A stretch of 64,000 nt of DNA from Nannochloris sp. 'desiccata' (taxonomy: Eukaryota > Chlorophyta > Trebouxiophyceae > Chlorellales > Chlorellaceae): contig JAGTXX020000006.1 in assembly GCA_019044685.2 (NCBI GenBank), positions 434,001 through 498,000 of the forward strand, given 5' to 3'. Of this stretch, positions 11,633-21,878 are shown piece by piece (the stretch's first letter is position 1; every line of letters starts with the position of its first letter). Position numbers and translations under genes: made by a program. Below the pieces are notes generated by a model that was given only the letters and a program-made list of their open reading frames with translations, had not been told where the DNA came from and searched no databases.

Positions 11633-12061
11633 GGTTGCAAGGAACTTATGTATTTAGCCTTCAAAGTGACCGAAGTAAAAGCAGCGCCGAAGGACGGAAG
11701 TAGATTTGTCGCACGAGGTGAACGAAATTCAACTTTGAGTGTTTCAATTAGTTTTAAAACCTGGGCGCAGGAAGGCCGTAAGTACTCTTATAGTCGGTGG
11801 AGACTAATTTTAAAGATGCCGAGTTTGCAATTGTCAAGTTTTTGTAGCGGTCTCTTCTCCTTGGAGAGCAAGTTCCTGCTTTGCTGGCCGCTGCAGTGCG
11901 CTGTGAGAAAATTGTCAAGCCTGGCATAACAGAGGAGCTCTGCAGCATGCAATGCTTTCGACATGGCCTAACAGCGTTAAAGTTTCCCATTTCTATGCAT
12001 TAAAGAGCTGTGAGCATTCTTTGGGTCACTTGAAACTTTAAAAGTTGGCCAGCCACCTTGT

Positions 12062-12076
12062 CATTGCCGCCTCGAG
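12062..12076 (+). repeat. 15-bp direct repeat, left copy (TSD)
   Basis: CATTGCCGCCTCGAG, identical to 12428-12442. It is followed at once by a (GA)n run. Confidence 0.85.
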
Positions 12077-12427
12077 AGAGAGAGAGAGATTTACAGCCTT
12101 ATAGCGCGGAGAACGCACCCTACTGCAGGGTATACATTAATTCAAGTAGAAAGCAAGGACAAATAACAGCAGGAGAGAAGAATAAATGTTAAAAGCTGCA
12201 AGTGCAGAAAAACCATCAAGCCTATCATCCACCTCGCCCAAGCCGACACCCCGTTACCGAAGTCTTCCCCAAGAGCTTTGAGCTCTCCTGTGATGGGACC
12301 GGCACCACGAGTCCGAGGAGGTGTAGCAGCTAGTATATCGGCCGCCGTTCGAGCATGAACGATTTGTATCCAAGGGATTCGAACATGCGCCACCAAGAAT
12401 TATTTAAACTCGTTCTTAGCAACGAGG
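12077..12427 (-). mobile_element. SINE-like retroposon (candidate) with 15-bp target-site duplication
   Basis: A 351-bp segment lies between perfect 15-bp direct repeats CATTGCCGCCTCGAG (12062-12076 and 12428-12442). Read on the minus strand, the head carries an A-box-like TTGCTAAGAAC about 6 bp in and a B-box-like TGTTCGAATCC about 43 bp in, the spacing of a tRNA-type polymerase III promoter. The far end finishes in a simple (CT)n tail directly against the duplication. Target duplication, internal promoter and simple-repeat tail together are the standard SINE layout. No second copy is visible in this window and the A box match is weak, so this stays a candidate. Confidence 0.45.
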
Positions 12428-12442
12428 CATTGCCGCCTCGAG
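12428..12442 (+). repeat. 15-bp direct repeat, right copy (TSD)
   Basis: Exact copy of 12062-12076; the two bracket 351 bp. Confidence 0.85.
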
Positions 12443-12599
12443 TTGGATGCCTTGACTAACTTCTCTTCACAGGTCGACATTTTAAATTATAAAATAAAGT
12501 CAGCGTAGCACTTTAGTACCTAATGTTTAGAGGGCTGAAGTTTACTGTATAAGTTTCACTCCCGCGATTGAATATTGATTATTTTTCACCTTTTTACTA

Positions 12600-13945
12600 A
12601 TGCCTCGCGTTAGGCCGAGGAGGGAGATTTGCGACTGCCTCGATTGCGCGGATGATTCATCTCGACAAGTTGACCCCACTTTGCGCAGCGCATTAGCACG
12701 ACTTGAGCCTCCACCGAAGAGTTTTATAATTATCATCGACGGCGCCTTGATAGCCAATCCCTCAGGAGGCAACTCGTTAGAGCTCGCACAGCTCCCACAT
12801 TTAGACTCTCTAGCGCGCGAAGGATGTAATGGCTTACTTGCAGCAACTGTAGGTGAGCATACTCCACCTCTATCATGCCAAATTCTGCAAGGAAGCGCAG
12901 CCAATGCTCCGCCAATGCCTCAGCGGTTTAAAAATATTCATGTAGCTCTGGTTGGCAACTGTAGTAGCTTAGAAGCCATAGGGGAAGGTTTGGGGAGCCA
13001 TAGCACACGTGTATTGCCATTAAATGCGCCTCAGAAATGGCCACAGACTGAACGTTTAGCCAAAGAATTAACCAGCTGTTTGGGTAAGCATTTTCTGTAA
13101 ATGAAGAAAATTAAGAATTTATGCATCTTTTTGAAAGCTACTATGTTACAAGGCAGAGTAATTGAATGGCCATTTTACCCTGCAGGTGTACAACCATTAG
13201 AAGAATACGTAGCTTCCTTCTCGCTTAACAAGCCGTTAGAAGATAATGAGTCAGATATGATCATCTTATGGATGCAGCTACCGGAAATTACTCACCGACA
13301 AGAAGAAGAAGAAGAAGATGAAGCCAGTTCAGAGGCAATAGACCAGGCTTGTGTAGCGTTAGAATGGACAGATTTACTACTACGGAGCTTAGATTCTATC
13401 CCCGGATTTAGAGATACCGTCTTAACAACACTTGTAGTGACACCACCGCCGCCAACGCCGTCACTGAAAACCGACGGTAATAGCAACATCCCCACGCCAC
13501 GTTTATTACAGCATCCTCTAGCCCAAGAGCAGATTGAATTGGATGTTAGGACGTTAAATAGTGGTGAGAAGGTAGTGTTACATCGTCCATTGCAGAGCTA
13601 TCAATTTTGTGGAATGAAACAAGTGAAAGTTGATACAGAGAGATCTGCAGTGGTAGTTCATCGCCTGCCTGGGATCGTCAGGTGCGTTTTCTTTTAATTT
13701 CTTTTTTCCATTAATTTTTCAATCCCGTTTGTCAATTTTTGATTATTCTTTTGATATAAACCAACATTTTAATCTCTAATTCTATGTCATGTGCTCTGTT
13801 TTATTACAATTGCAGGAAAGATAGAGTTGAGGAGCTTAATGTGGCTGCTATCGAAGCCAAAGGCGGTGGTAGGTGTATTCTTGGAGAAAGGATGTTATTT
13901 GAAATCGCTTACAAAATAGATAAAGCACCGAAGTACGGTGCTTAA
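12600..13945 (+). CDS. Phosphoglycerate-mutase-like (alkaline phosphatase fold) protein, possible pseudoenzyme
   Basis: Three exons, 12600-13083, 13186-13681 and 13816-13945, giving 369 aa. Residues ~40-75 (FIIIIDGALIANPSGG ... LPHLDSLAREGCNGLLAA) look like the first strand, metal-site Asp and helix of cofactor-independent phosphoglycerate mutases and other alkaline-phosphatase-superfamily proteins. The later Asp/His metal motifs of that fold are not evident, so catalytic activity is doubtful. The C-terminus FEIAYKIDKAPKYGA is compact and looks conserved. Acceptor choice for exon 2 is uncertain: AG at 13137, 13152 and 13185 all keep frame; I used 13185 because of its pyrimidine tract. The middle carries Glu-rich (EEEEEED) and Pro-rich (PPPPTP) loops. 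Confidence 0.55.
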
Positions 13946-14065
13946 CCGACAGAAGTATGTACGACATAAATGCTGTGATGAGTATACATGTGTAATTATT
14001 CGTTTAAAATACACGTTTAACAGTTATTATATTTCAAAAGAGGGACCGGAAAAAAAAGTGGGCTT

Positions 14066-14662
14066 TTACTCGACTCTAAAATGCTGGGTAATGTCTCTAA
14101 AATCTTGAAGAGAGATTCCACCAGTACGTAGCACATCATTACCCACTTTATTATCAGCTAGATACTCGAGCATAAGACCTACTTTTTGATGATCTAGCTC
14201 CAAACCTAATTTAGTGCCAGTCTGCAGAGAGACGTGAGAGAAAAAAGAAGCGTATATTTATGATCCGTACTTCAAAAAAAGCCATTTTTATAGTTGGACA
14301 CTTACCTCTATTATATCTGCTATTGTAAGATGCGATCTCCCATTTGATGCAAGTTCTTTGAAACAGGCATCGATCTCTGCTTCCGAAGGTGCAAACTGAG
14401 GAAGTTTTTTACCTCGACGTTGTTTCCGTCTTTGAGCGGCAGTACCGCTGTCACCTGCAGGATTCGAGGGACCAGCTCCTGTCTCTGGTGAGTTTATGCC
14501 TTTATCATTAGCCTGGGTCTTGATCTTCGATTGAGAAGAAGGCCGTTGACTACTTGGCCCTGCTTGTTGAATTGCATCTGGCTGCGGAGATTGAGTGTTG
14601 TTATATTCCTGGAGAGACAAAGCTAAAACCATCTGAAGTTCGTCATCCTGTTCAGCGTCCAT
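14066..14662 (-). CDS. UIM-containing protein with C-terminal EF-hand-like region, unknown function
   Basis: Two exons, 14662-14306 and 14221-14066 (phase 0), giving 170 aa. The N-terminus MDAEQDDELQMVLALSLQEY matches the ubiquitin-interacting motif (acidic patch, central Ala, conserved Ser and Glu). A Gln/Ser/Pro-rich linker and a basic patch (RRKQRRGKK) follow. The C-terminal ~75 residues are two helical units joined across the intron (EAEIDACFKELASNG ... GISLQDFRDITQHF) that resemble EF-hands without clear calcium loops. The likely role is ubiquitin binding, possibly nuclear because of the basic patch. The tail overlaps no neighbour; the convergent mutase-like gene ends 120 bp away. Confidence 0.6.
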
Positions 14663-14944
14663 TTTATATGCTTTCCTTACTTGGAGGCAGCCTAGCGTAA
14701 AACGAAAATTTCCTTCTAAGCGGATTTTCTAAGAATTAATCTTTAAGTGATCATGTGCAAGATCTGAAACTCCGCCTTAAGAATATCATTTCTAAGGTTA
14801 CAGAGATATATTCCCTGCTATTTTATTAAATACCCACGTCCAATGCGTCCTTTAAACAAGAGAAAAGTCAGCTTGGGATTTTCAACTTCCTCGCCTAGCA
14901 TCTTGCCACCTCTCATTTTTGAAGAATAGAAGCACCAAATGCTA

Positions 14945-16089
14945 TTACAAATCAGGTTTCATACATGATCTAGCCAACACAAGAACTTCTTGCACCAACT
15001 CCAAGGCTGTTGACCTCTCATTAATAGCCTCCTGCACTTTAACTCTTTCTGGGGCCTCGGGCGCTAGCTGTTTCAACGCGGCCACCAACTGCTGTTGCTG
15101 CCCCATTGCCCCTTCTAGCAACGCAGTAACCTCTTTAATAAACACATTGCCATCTACACGTTCTTCTAATAACTCATCTGCTATGCTTTGCCCTCGTAAG
15201 GCAAGCTGCGTTGCTAAAAACATGACGTCAGCTTCGAGTGGTGCCGCTCCAAAGGCGGACCTTAATCTCGCTCTAACTGCCTTTTGCACCTCGGTAGACC
15301 TTCCTTTATTACTCCCACTAGCTCCAGAGCTCTCCTCTTCTTCGCCTCCATCTAAAATATTCAGCACAGAGTCTAGGAGTCTCATAGAAACCGATGCTTT
15401 CTTTTTATCAAGCTCCATTTTCAACCGCCGTTGGAGCATCTCCATGCCCTGTAAAATTTCACTCTGCTTCTCTAAATGCCGTGCAGCTTCCATTCTACGC
15501 TGTAATAATTCCATCATTGTATCGTCTATGTCGGCAGAGTGACGGGAAATGGCCTCCTCAACGCCAGCACCTGCTTGCATTATCTCCATCAAGGCTTGGG
15601 CTTTTCGTGTTATTTCTCGCCGCAAGCGGTCTTCTGCAGTTTCTTCAACCTCTTCATCATCGGTATCTACTTCACTGATTACCTCAGCTTGGACAGTTTG
15701 GACTTCATTGAAAGCAGCTGTTTCCTCTTCTTCTCCTGCTGCTGCTGGTATTGACTGTGTTTCAGTAGGTTCTTCCAAATATTCCAAAGGAGCTTGTGAT
15801 AGCTTTTCAGCATCGTTCAGTTGCAGCTGCAGAAAAGTGTAGGTTGATTTTTGTCATTTGAGCTGATTCAATCCTCAAAAAAAAAGTTTATTTTTCGCTG
15901 GTTCGTATGTTTAATATTAGTTTATCTCTGTACCTGTCTTTGTCGCTGCTCCTCTAGTTTGCGTTCGAAAGGGAGCAGCGGTGCTTGTTGTCTTTGTCGC
16001 TGCCGTCGGATAGAGTTGCGAGACGGCTGGCCTCCAGCCTTGCAAGTTATTTCAATGGTTCGCATATTGATAATAATTGTTGTACTCAT
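14945..16089 (-). CDS. Coiled-coil protein of unknown function
   Basis: Two exons, 16089-15934 and 15826-14945 (phase 0; intron gtacag...ttctgcag), giving 345 aa. The N-terminal ~60 residues are Arg/Gln-rich (RRQRQRQQ, EEQRQRQ), then an acidic stretch (EEEETAAF, DTDDEEVEE). The rest is a long helical region with heptad spacing, broken by a short Ser/Gly loop (EEEESSGASGSNKG) and closing in two helices rich in Ala, Leu and Gln. No transit peptide or membrane segment is clear. I do not recognise the family; the layout suggests a structural or scaffold protein. Confidence 0.6.
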
Positions 16090-16401
16090 TTGCTAGGTTG
16101 TTACCTATCTAAAAGAATTTTAACAACTTCATAAAAGATCAATTGGCGAATTCAAAAATGTTTGAGCATTAACATCCAGACGTCTCTTCAACCCTCTTAG
16201 ATAACTGTTAAAAATAAAGGTAATATCGAAAATTATAATAAATGCCCCATTTCCAATGATAATATCCATGGTTTTATCTTATCTTTGAAGAGCAAAGTGG
16301 TTCTGGAGGCGGCCCTCACTTAAAATTTCAACTTCTTGCTTCTTACAAGGAAAACAAACCACAATCAAAGCATACGAAAAACAGCTTAAATTTAGTAAAA
16401 T
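16090..16401. other. Intergenic
   Basis: Upstream region of the coiled-coil gene and 3' side of the glycosyltransferase gene, both on the minus strand. AT-rich; nothing recognised. Confidence 0.5.
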
Positions 16402-18127
16402 CTAATAAATAAATCCAACGCGAACTCTATTCCCTTCTTCTGCACTCATTTGAACCTTCACCATTCCATTCCCATCGGTACCGCCTTTAGCAATGACACC
16501 ACTGCTCTTCAGCTGCACGTGCGCTTGAGCGGTTGCCCCAGGATGCTGATGACTGGTAAGTACAGGAAAATTCTTACGTGCTTCCGCTGCTTCAGCTTCT
16601 AACACCTTGAGCACAGCATGCACAGCATCATCTTTTGCCATTTCTTTTGCCAACTCCTCAGCATTACGAGTGTACTCTTCAAAATTAGTAATAGCGCTAA
16701 CAATACCCTCCTTCATGCGTTTGGTTGTCAAAGCATCAACCCAAAACCACTGCGGACCCAGCTTACGCTTCTGGCAGAGGTCAGCCCAAAAGGATTGATC
16801 TGCGGTCGGTAAGCAGCACATAGAAAGCACAGGCTTCCCTGCCGCTAACGCAGTGGATACAGTCCCAATACCGCCATGGGAGACGACAAGAGACGTTTGA
16901 GGGAATAGGGCAGAATGGTCGACAGATTCAGAAAAAGTAAAGAAAGGTGGGACATCACGGCCGTCGTTAACACTCTGGGCACCGCTCGTTGTAGTCAAGG
17001 AACCTGTCTTTCCAGGGGTGCTGGACAGAGTCGTCTGTATAACAGCCCTAAATGGATATGAAGCTGCAACTTCCGTCACTGCAGCGGCAGCAGCGTCCAG
17101 TATAGCTGTCACTCGTGTAGGAGGAAAGAACCCAAGACTACCAAATCCAATATAGATCACGTGCAGATCTTTCTTTCTGCAATCATTCAGATACGATTGC
17201 AATTCAACAGGTAAGGGTTCATGTGCATCCACAGCTGATTTCTTTTTGGAGAGCTGTCCAATAACGTGATAGTTATGAGGCCAGTCTGCAGGTTTGGGGA
17301 GCATCGCTGGGGAGAAGGCAAAAAGTCCAGGCAGTCCAGCAGTATTCATGGTATCATCCAAAGTCACAGTTTTGGTCCGAGCAGCAGGATTAGAGGCTGC
17401 TTCTGTTTGGATATATGCAGCTATATTGCGTTTTGCTGCCTTTAGATGGATTTTCTGCACAATCATCCTCTCGCTCATTTTCCACTGGAGCTTATTCAGC
17501 CAAGCCCATTTCAAGGAAAACCCAGTACCAGCCATAGAGACACTAAATTCACTACTGGGTGCCATAGGCATAGGGTAAGAGATCACAACACGCGTGGGAA
17601 GGCCTAGCATTGCGGGAATTGCTGCAGCACCACACCAAGAGGTAAAGACAAGAACCAGAACATCAGGACGAAGAGCAGTGCACCCTTGTGCAATTTTATT
17701 AAACCATACTTGAGTGAAAGGAGGCTTATTTTTAGGGTTGTAGAGCTCTTTCGCAGCAGTGTACGCTGCCCAAGGGCGGGTAAAAGAAGACCGCTGGGCA
17801 TCGTCGGTCACAGCTTGCTCGTATTGAGCTTGAGAAGGGGCAGGGCCGATATCCAGGAACTCAATACCGTGACTCGTTACAAAACTCTGCAGAGATATCA
17901 AAATAGTATGACTGTTACTTCTTACATTTGAGTACTCAAAATGACTGAAGGAACAGTGTCCCAAGGGTTCAACATCGGTTATTTTTAAAGCTTGCCTTAA
18001 ATTCAGCGGGTGCTCCAAGCATCACACGCCATCCCCGTTCTAATAAAGAAGCACCCAAGTTGCAATAAGGCTGCACGTCACCGCGGGTACCTTGACAGGT
18101 AATAAAAATCGATTTCGGTGTGGCCAT
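16402..18127 (-). CDS. UDP-glycosyltransferase, GT1 sterol-glucosyltransferase-like
   Basis: Transfers a sugar from a UDP-sugar to a lipid or sterol-like acceptor, by family. Exons 18127-17996 and 17886-16402 give 538 aa. The N-terminus IFITCQGTRGDVQPYCNLGA is the GT28-type nucleotide-sugar transferase start seen in sterol 3-beta-glucosyltransferases. The C-terminal half has the donor-binding block VVSHGGIGTVSTALAAGKPV and a following DQSFWADLCQKRKLGP segment, matching the HHGG...DQ.FW pattern of that family. Intron 1 is read as GC-AG (TTTAAG|gcaagc ... tctgcag). Using the next GT (CAAAT|gtaag) hits a stop in exon 1. Acceptor specificity cannot be told; no PH or GRAM domain is present, unlike fungal Atg26. 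Confidence 0.82.
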
Positions 18128-18393
18128 GGCGCAAGATGTCAATGTTCAATCAAAGAGCTAACGACGAGAATTTCAATAGAGAAACAGCCCTGGTAGAACA
18201 ATACCAGCTTCAAATAGTTTATATCATATTATACTGATGTCGGAAAGGAGACATAATTTAGCCTTTAAGGGAATTAAAAAAAATGTTCGAGCTTCCAAGG
18301 TTTATTTTCAACTTTGACTGGTCAAAACTTTCTTCCATTTACAGAATCGAGGCTGGTGCAATCATTCCAAACAAAGTAACAACAATCAATTTT

Positions 18394-19857
18394 TTACTTC
18401 TTTTTCTCCGCGGTGACGTTAAACTTATAATAGATGATATCTCCATCTTCAATCACGTACGCTTTGCCTTCTTGTCTATACTTTCCAGCCGCTTTGACTG
18501 CATTTTCTGAGCCGAGTTCCTTTAACTCGTCATAGTGCATGACTTCTGCACAAATGAAGCCACGCTCAAAATCTGTATGAATAGCCCCAGCACCTTGTGG
18601 TGCTTTACTGCCCTTGCGAATCTGCCAACACTTGACTTCATCAGCACCAGCAGTGAAAAAATAGATCAAATGAACCGCCTTGAAGCCTGCAACAATAATC
18701 TTGGGCAAGGCAGAAACGCACCCTTCTTGTTTGCAATACGTTTCTTTTTCATCCTCAGGCATGTCAAAGAGCTTGGATTCAAGGGCACCGGAGAATGGGA
18801 TAATAGGGTCGCCACCGTGAGCTTGCACCCACTCAAAAATCTTCGGCAACCATTTGTTTTTCTTTCGGATATAGTCTTTCTCGCTAACATTGACCAAGTA
18901 CACGACGGGCTTTGCAGTAATAAACATGGTCTCATTGAGCCATTCAATTTCTCTGGCAGTCCAATCGCCAAATCGAATATCTTTACCTTCTTCAAGCCAC
19001 GCAAGAACCTTCTCTGCCGCATCCAGTTCTTCTTTTTGTTCCTTCTTAAGACCTCGGGAAACAAATTTCTTGAGCGCTTCAATAGCACCGCGGCAACGTT
19101 CTGCGTCCTTCGCACGTAATTCCCCATGAATAATTTCAAGATCTTCTACAGGATCGACACGGTCCTCTACGTGGACCACGTCAGGGTCGTCAAAACCACG
19201 GCATACGTGGAATATTCCATCGACAGCAGCAATGTGAGATAAGAAGGCGTTTCCAAGACCTTCACCCTGAGCTGCGCCTTTGACCAGACCAGCAATATCG
19301 CAGATTTCAAGGAAAGCGGGGACTTCGCTCTTCGGTTTATAGAGTTCGCAGAGCCATTTGAAACGTTCATCGGGGATGTTCACACGAGCCTGCCATTTAG
19401 CGGGAAACTTGATAAGTTAGTGGGGAAGTTTTACTTGTCGTAAGGTGGATAATGAAAAAAACAAGATGACCCCATCAAAAGGTAATTTAATGGATCGACT
19501 GAGAGATATAATATAATTAAAAAAAATTAAGTAGCAGAGTTTCAAAAGAGAAATCAAAAACATTCTCTCGACGGCAACGTACATTATTGGGGTCGATGGT
19601 GCAAAAAGGGAAGTTATCTGCTGGGATGCCCATCTTAGTGAGTGTATTAAAAAGGGTACTCTTACCCACATTGGGTAAACCGACAATTCCAACCTGCAGT
19701 GCGTAAAATTAACGTGGTGATGATAAATTGATTGTAACATGGCATCAACGGTATAGACAGTTTGAATTATGGAAAGCTTCAGGCGCACCTTGAGATTGGA
19801 CTTGAAGCGTCCCAACAAGGGCTTGGTCTTGACTTCTTCCTTCTTCTTAGGAGGCAT
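18394..19857 (-). CDS. OLA1: OLA1/YchF-type Obg-like ATPase
   Basis: Cytosolic P-loop protein of the YchF/OLA1 group, which prefers ATP over GTP and associates with ribosomes. Three exons, 19857-19789, 19693-19583 and 19389-18394, all phase 0, giving 391 aa, the usual length. Seen: GRF.SNLK lead-in, G1 P-loop GLPNVGKST, the [10 protein letters not shown] switch-region block, G3 [17 protein letters not shown], the SEKDY segment, a coiled-coil middle, and a C-terminal TGS domain ([15 protein letters not shown] ... [11 protein letters not shown]). The replacement of the canonical NKxD motif, which underlies ATP preference in this family, is consistent with the [11 protein letters not shown] segment here. 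Confident assignment by near end-to-end similarity to plant OLA1. Confidence 0.96.
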
Positions 19858-20060
19858 AGTTTAAGCTATCTTTTCAAAAAAAAAAAAAAAAAACTACTGT
19901 AAATTTACAAGCACTTAGGAACTCTCTCGTATTGGCGGCTGTAAAATCAGAAGCAAATACTACTAGATGATGCCTAAGTAAAATAAGATGCATATTTCAG
20001 CCATCTGGAACAAATTAATTTCTCAAGCAGCCACCCACAGAAAACATTGCGCTTCGGTCA
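19858..20060. other. OLA1 promoter side, poly(A) tract
   Basis: Spacer between the OLA1 start codon and the left arm of the palindrome. It holds an 18-bp A run at 19876-19893, a possible nucleosome-excluding tract. The last 9 bp (20052-20060, CTTCGGTCA) are the left copy of the imperfect direct repeat flanking the palindrome. Confidence 0.55.
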
Positions 20061-20204
20061 GCATCACCGGTCTTTCCTTCTGGCCCGAAATAAGCTTAAG
20101 GGCCCCTTTGGTAGCCTATACTTCATTTCAAGGTTAAATTTTCACATCATTGTTTTTGTAAGACACTAAACTACTTATTTAACCCCGCTGTTCGCCTTTT
20201 ACTT

Positions 20205-21143
20205 ATGCCAGAAAGAATCTTTGGCATTACCATCAATGATCAAAGGCTTCTTGAGTCTTTGCAGTTGCTTCCGCATGATGCAAAACGCGAAGAAGAACTT
20301 AGACAGTTGAAACATGGGCCTAAGAGGCTGGAAATATTGCGCTCGGGTATAGAAGTTTCTGAATTGGCTAATGTGATCGGGGTAGCTCCTCAGGGGCTTA
20401 CCCACGATTTAATTTCCAGTAAATTCAATCCTAATTATTCTAAAACAGTTCCTTGTTATGGAGAGGAGCATGAACGCGACTCAAAAGAGGCTTTTCTGGA
20501 GTATGCCAAGGTATGATCACCTTCCCCGCTCCGTCTGATCTAATCAAACTTGCTGATACACTGCAATATCACACAGTACTCTCAATTTCCCCTGCTTCTC
20601 GTAGAAGACTAAACAAAGAGTAAAATTATATGCGCCTGGAATTTTTTCAATTAAAGATGCACCGTTTATTTATGCCGCCCCGCATTTTATTCAGACGGCA
20701 CCGACCACCACCTTGCTCTATGTTTTTAATGTGAACAAGGTTCCAGACTCGCTCCCTGCCCACGTGAAAGTTCAGGTAGTTAGGTTATATATCAACTAGC
20801 TGACCTGGATGTGCTTAGTACTCTTTGTCTGCCATATTTCATCGCTTTTGTGACGCTCTTGCCTTGTTTTGTTCCCACCCGAATGCAGGTGGTTGCAGCG
20901 TTGGCACTTACGGAGGGTCCTGTTTTCTCCAAAACAGGGATGGAACCTACTGCACAGATTTATTTCTGCCCTTCTCAAGGTGATGGTGTCATTTTTGAAG
21001 TTAAATATGGAGAAAACAGGACCCTCCGTAAGTGCCAACGCTGCAACCACCTGCATTCGGGTGGGAACAAAACAAGGCAAGAGCGTCACAAAAGCGATGA
21101 AATATGGCAGACAAAGAGTACTAAGCACATCCAGGTCAGCTAG
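20205..21143 (+). pseudogene. Truncated spliced gene of unknown family, left palindrome copy
   Basis: Exons 20205-20510, 20695-20775 and 20889 onward join in phase 0 (introns gtatga...attcag and gtagtt...aatgcag). Exon 1 gives 102 residues starting MPERIFGITINDQ; exons 2-3 add TAPTTTLLYVFNVNKVP and VVAALALTEGPVF. The third exon stays open through the spacer as plausible protein (KTGMEPTAQIYFCPSQ ... VIFEVKY) up to 21008, then enters the mirrored arm, where the reading is the antisense of itself and stops at 21143. The genuine gene therefore continued past 21008 and was cut there. I do not recognise the family: mixed alpha/beta, soluble, no transit peptide. Confidence 0.6.
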
Positions 21144-21734
21144 TTGATATATAACCTAACTACCTGAACTTTCACGTGGGCAGGGAGCGAGTCTGGAACC
21201 TTGTTCACATTAAAAACATAGAGCAAGGTGGTGGTCGGTGCCGTCTGAATAAAATGCGGGGCGGCATAAATAAACGGTGCATCTTTAATTGAAAAAATTC
21301 CAGGCGCATATAATTTTACTCTTTGTTTAGTCTTCTACGAGAAGCAGGGGAAATTGAGAGTACTGTGTGATATTGCAGTGTATCAGCAAGTTTGATTAGA
21401 TCAGACGGAGCGGGGAAGGTGATCATACCTTGGCATACTCCAGAAAAGCCTCTTTTGAGTCGCGTTCATGCTCCTCTCCATAACAAGGAACTGTTTTAGA
21501 ATAATTAGGATTGAATTTACTGGAAATTAAATCGTGGGTAAGCCCCTGAGGAGCTACCCCGATCACATTAGCCAATTCAGAAACTTCTATACCCGAGCGC
21601 AATATTTCCAGCCTCTTAGGCCCATGTTTCAACTGTCTAAGTTCTTCTTCGCGTTTTGCATCATGCGGAAGCAACTGCAAAGACTCAAGAAGCCTTTGAT
21701 CATTGATGGTAATGCCAAAGATTCTTTCTGGCAT
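20796..21734 (-). pseudogene. Truncated spliced gene of unknown family, right palindrome copy
   Basis: Mirror of the left copy: exons 21734-21429, 21244-21164 and from 21050 downward, same splice sites and identical protein over the arm. Read on the minus strand, the spacer gives an unlike sequence (IFNFKNDTITLRRAEI) rather than the plausible continuation found on plus. The left copy therefore keeps the original order and this arm is the inverted duplicate. It carries its own copy of the promoter side. Confidence 0.6.
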
Positions 21735-21878
21735 AAGTAAAAGGCGAACAGCGGGGTTAAATAAGTAGTTTAGTGTCTTACAAAAACAATGATGTGAAAA
21801 TTTAACCTTGAAATGAAGTATAGGCTACCAAAGGGGCCCTTAAGCTTATTTCGGGCCAGAAGGAAAGACCGGTGATGC

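Larger units (their letters stand above)
11633..12599. other. Intergenic, divergent promoters plus an inserted element
   Basis: About 1 kb between the E2 gene (-) and the mutase-like gene (+). The 15-bp direct repeat at 12062-12076 and 12428-12442 brackets the SINE-like insertion listed separately. Remaining sequence shows no supported gene. Confidence 0.5.
20061..21878. repeat. 870-bp inverted repeat (palindrome) with 78-bp spacer
   Basis: Left arm 20061-20930 and right arm 21009-21878 are reverse complements with no difference in any block I compared; the spacer is 20931-21008. Each arm holds the promoter side, three exons and two introns of the same unknown gene. Flanking sequence on the two sides is unrelated except for CTTCGGTCA (20052-20060) against CTTTGGTCA (21879-21887), a 9-bp direct repeat with one mismatch. 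It is either a foldback-type inverted duplication, possibly transposon-like, or an assembly fold-back artefact. Confidence 0.95.

Noticed and set aside
12370..12395. tRNA T-arm-like GTTCGAATCCC on the minus strand
   Set aside because: The bases either side cannot form a T stem and no acceptor or anticodon arm is present; kept only as a B-box-like part of the SINE candidate.
12142..12396. Minus-strand frame with a hydrophobic end in the E2/mutase spacer
   Set aside because: It falls inside the SINE-like element and has no homologue I recognise.
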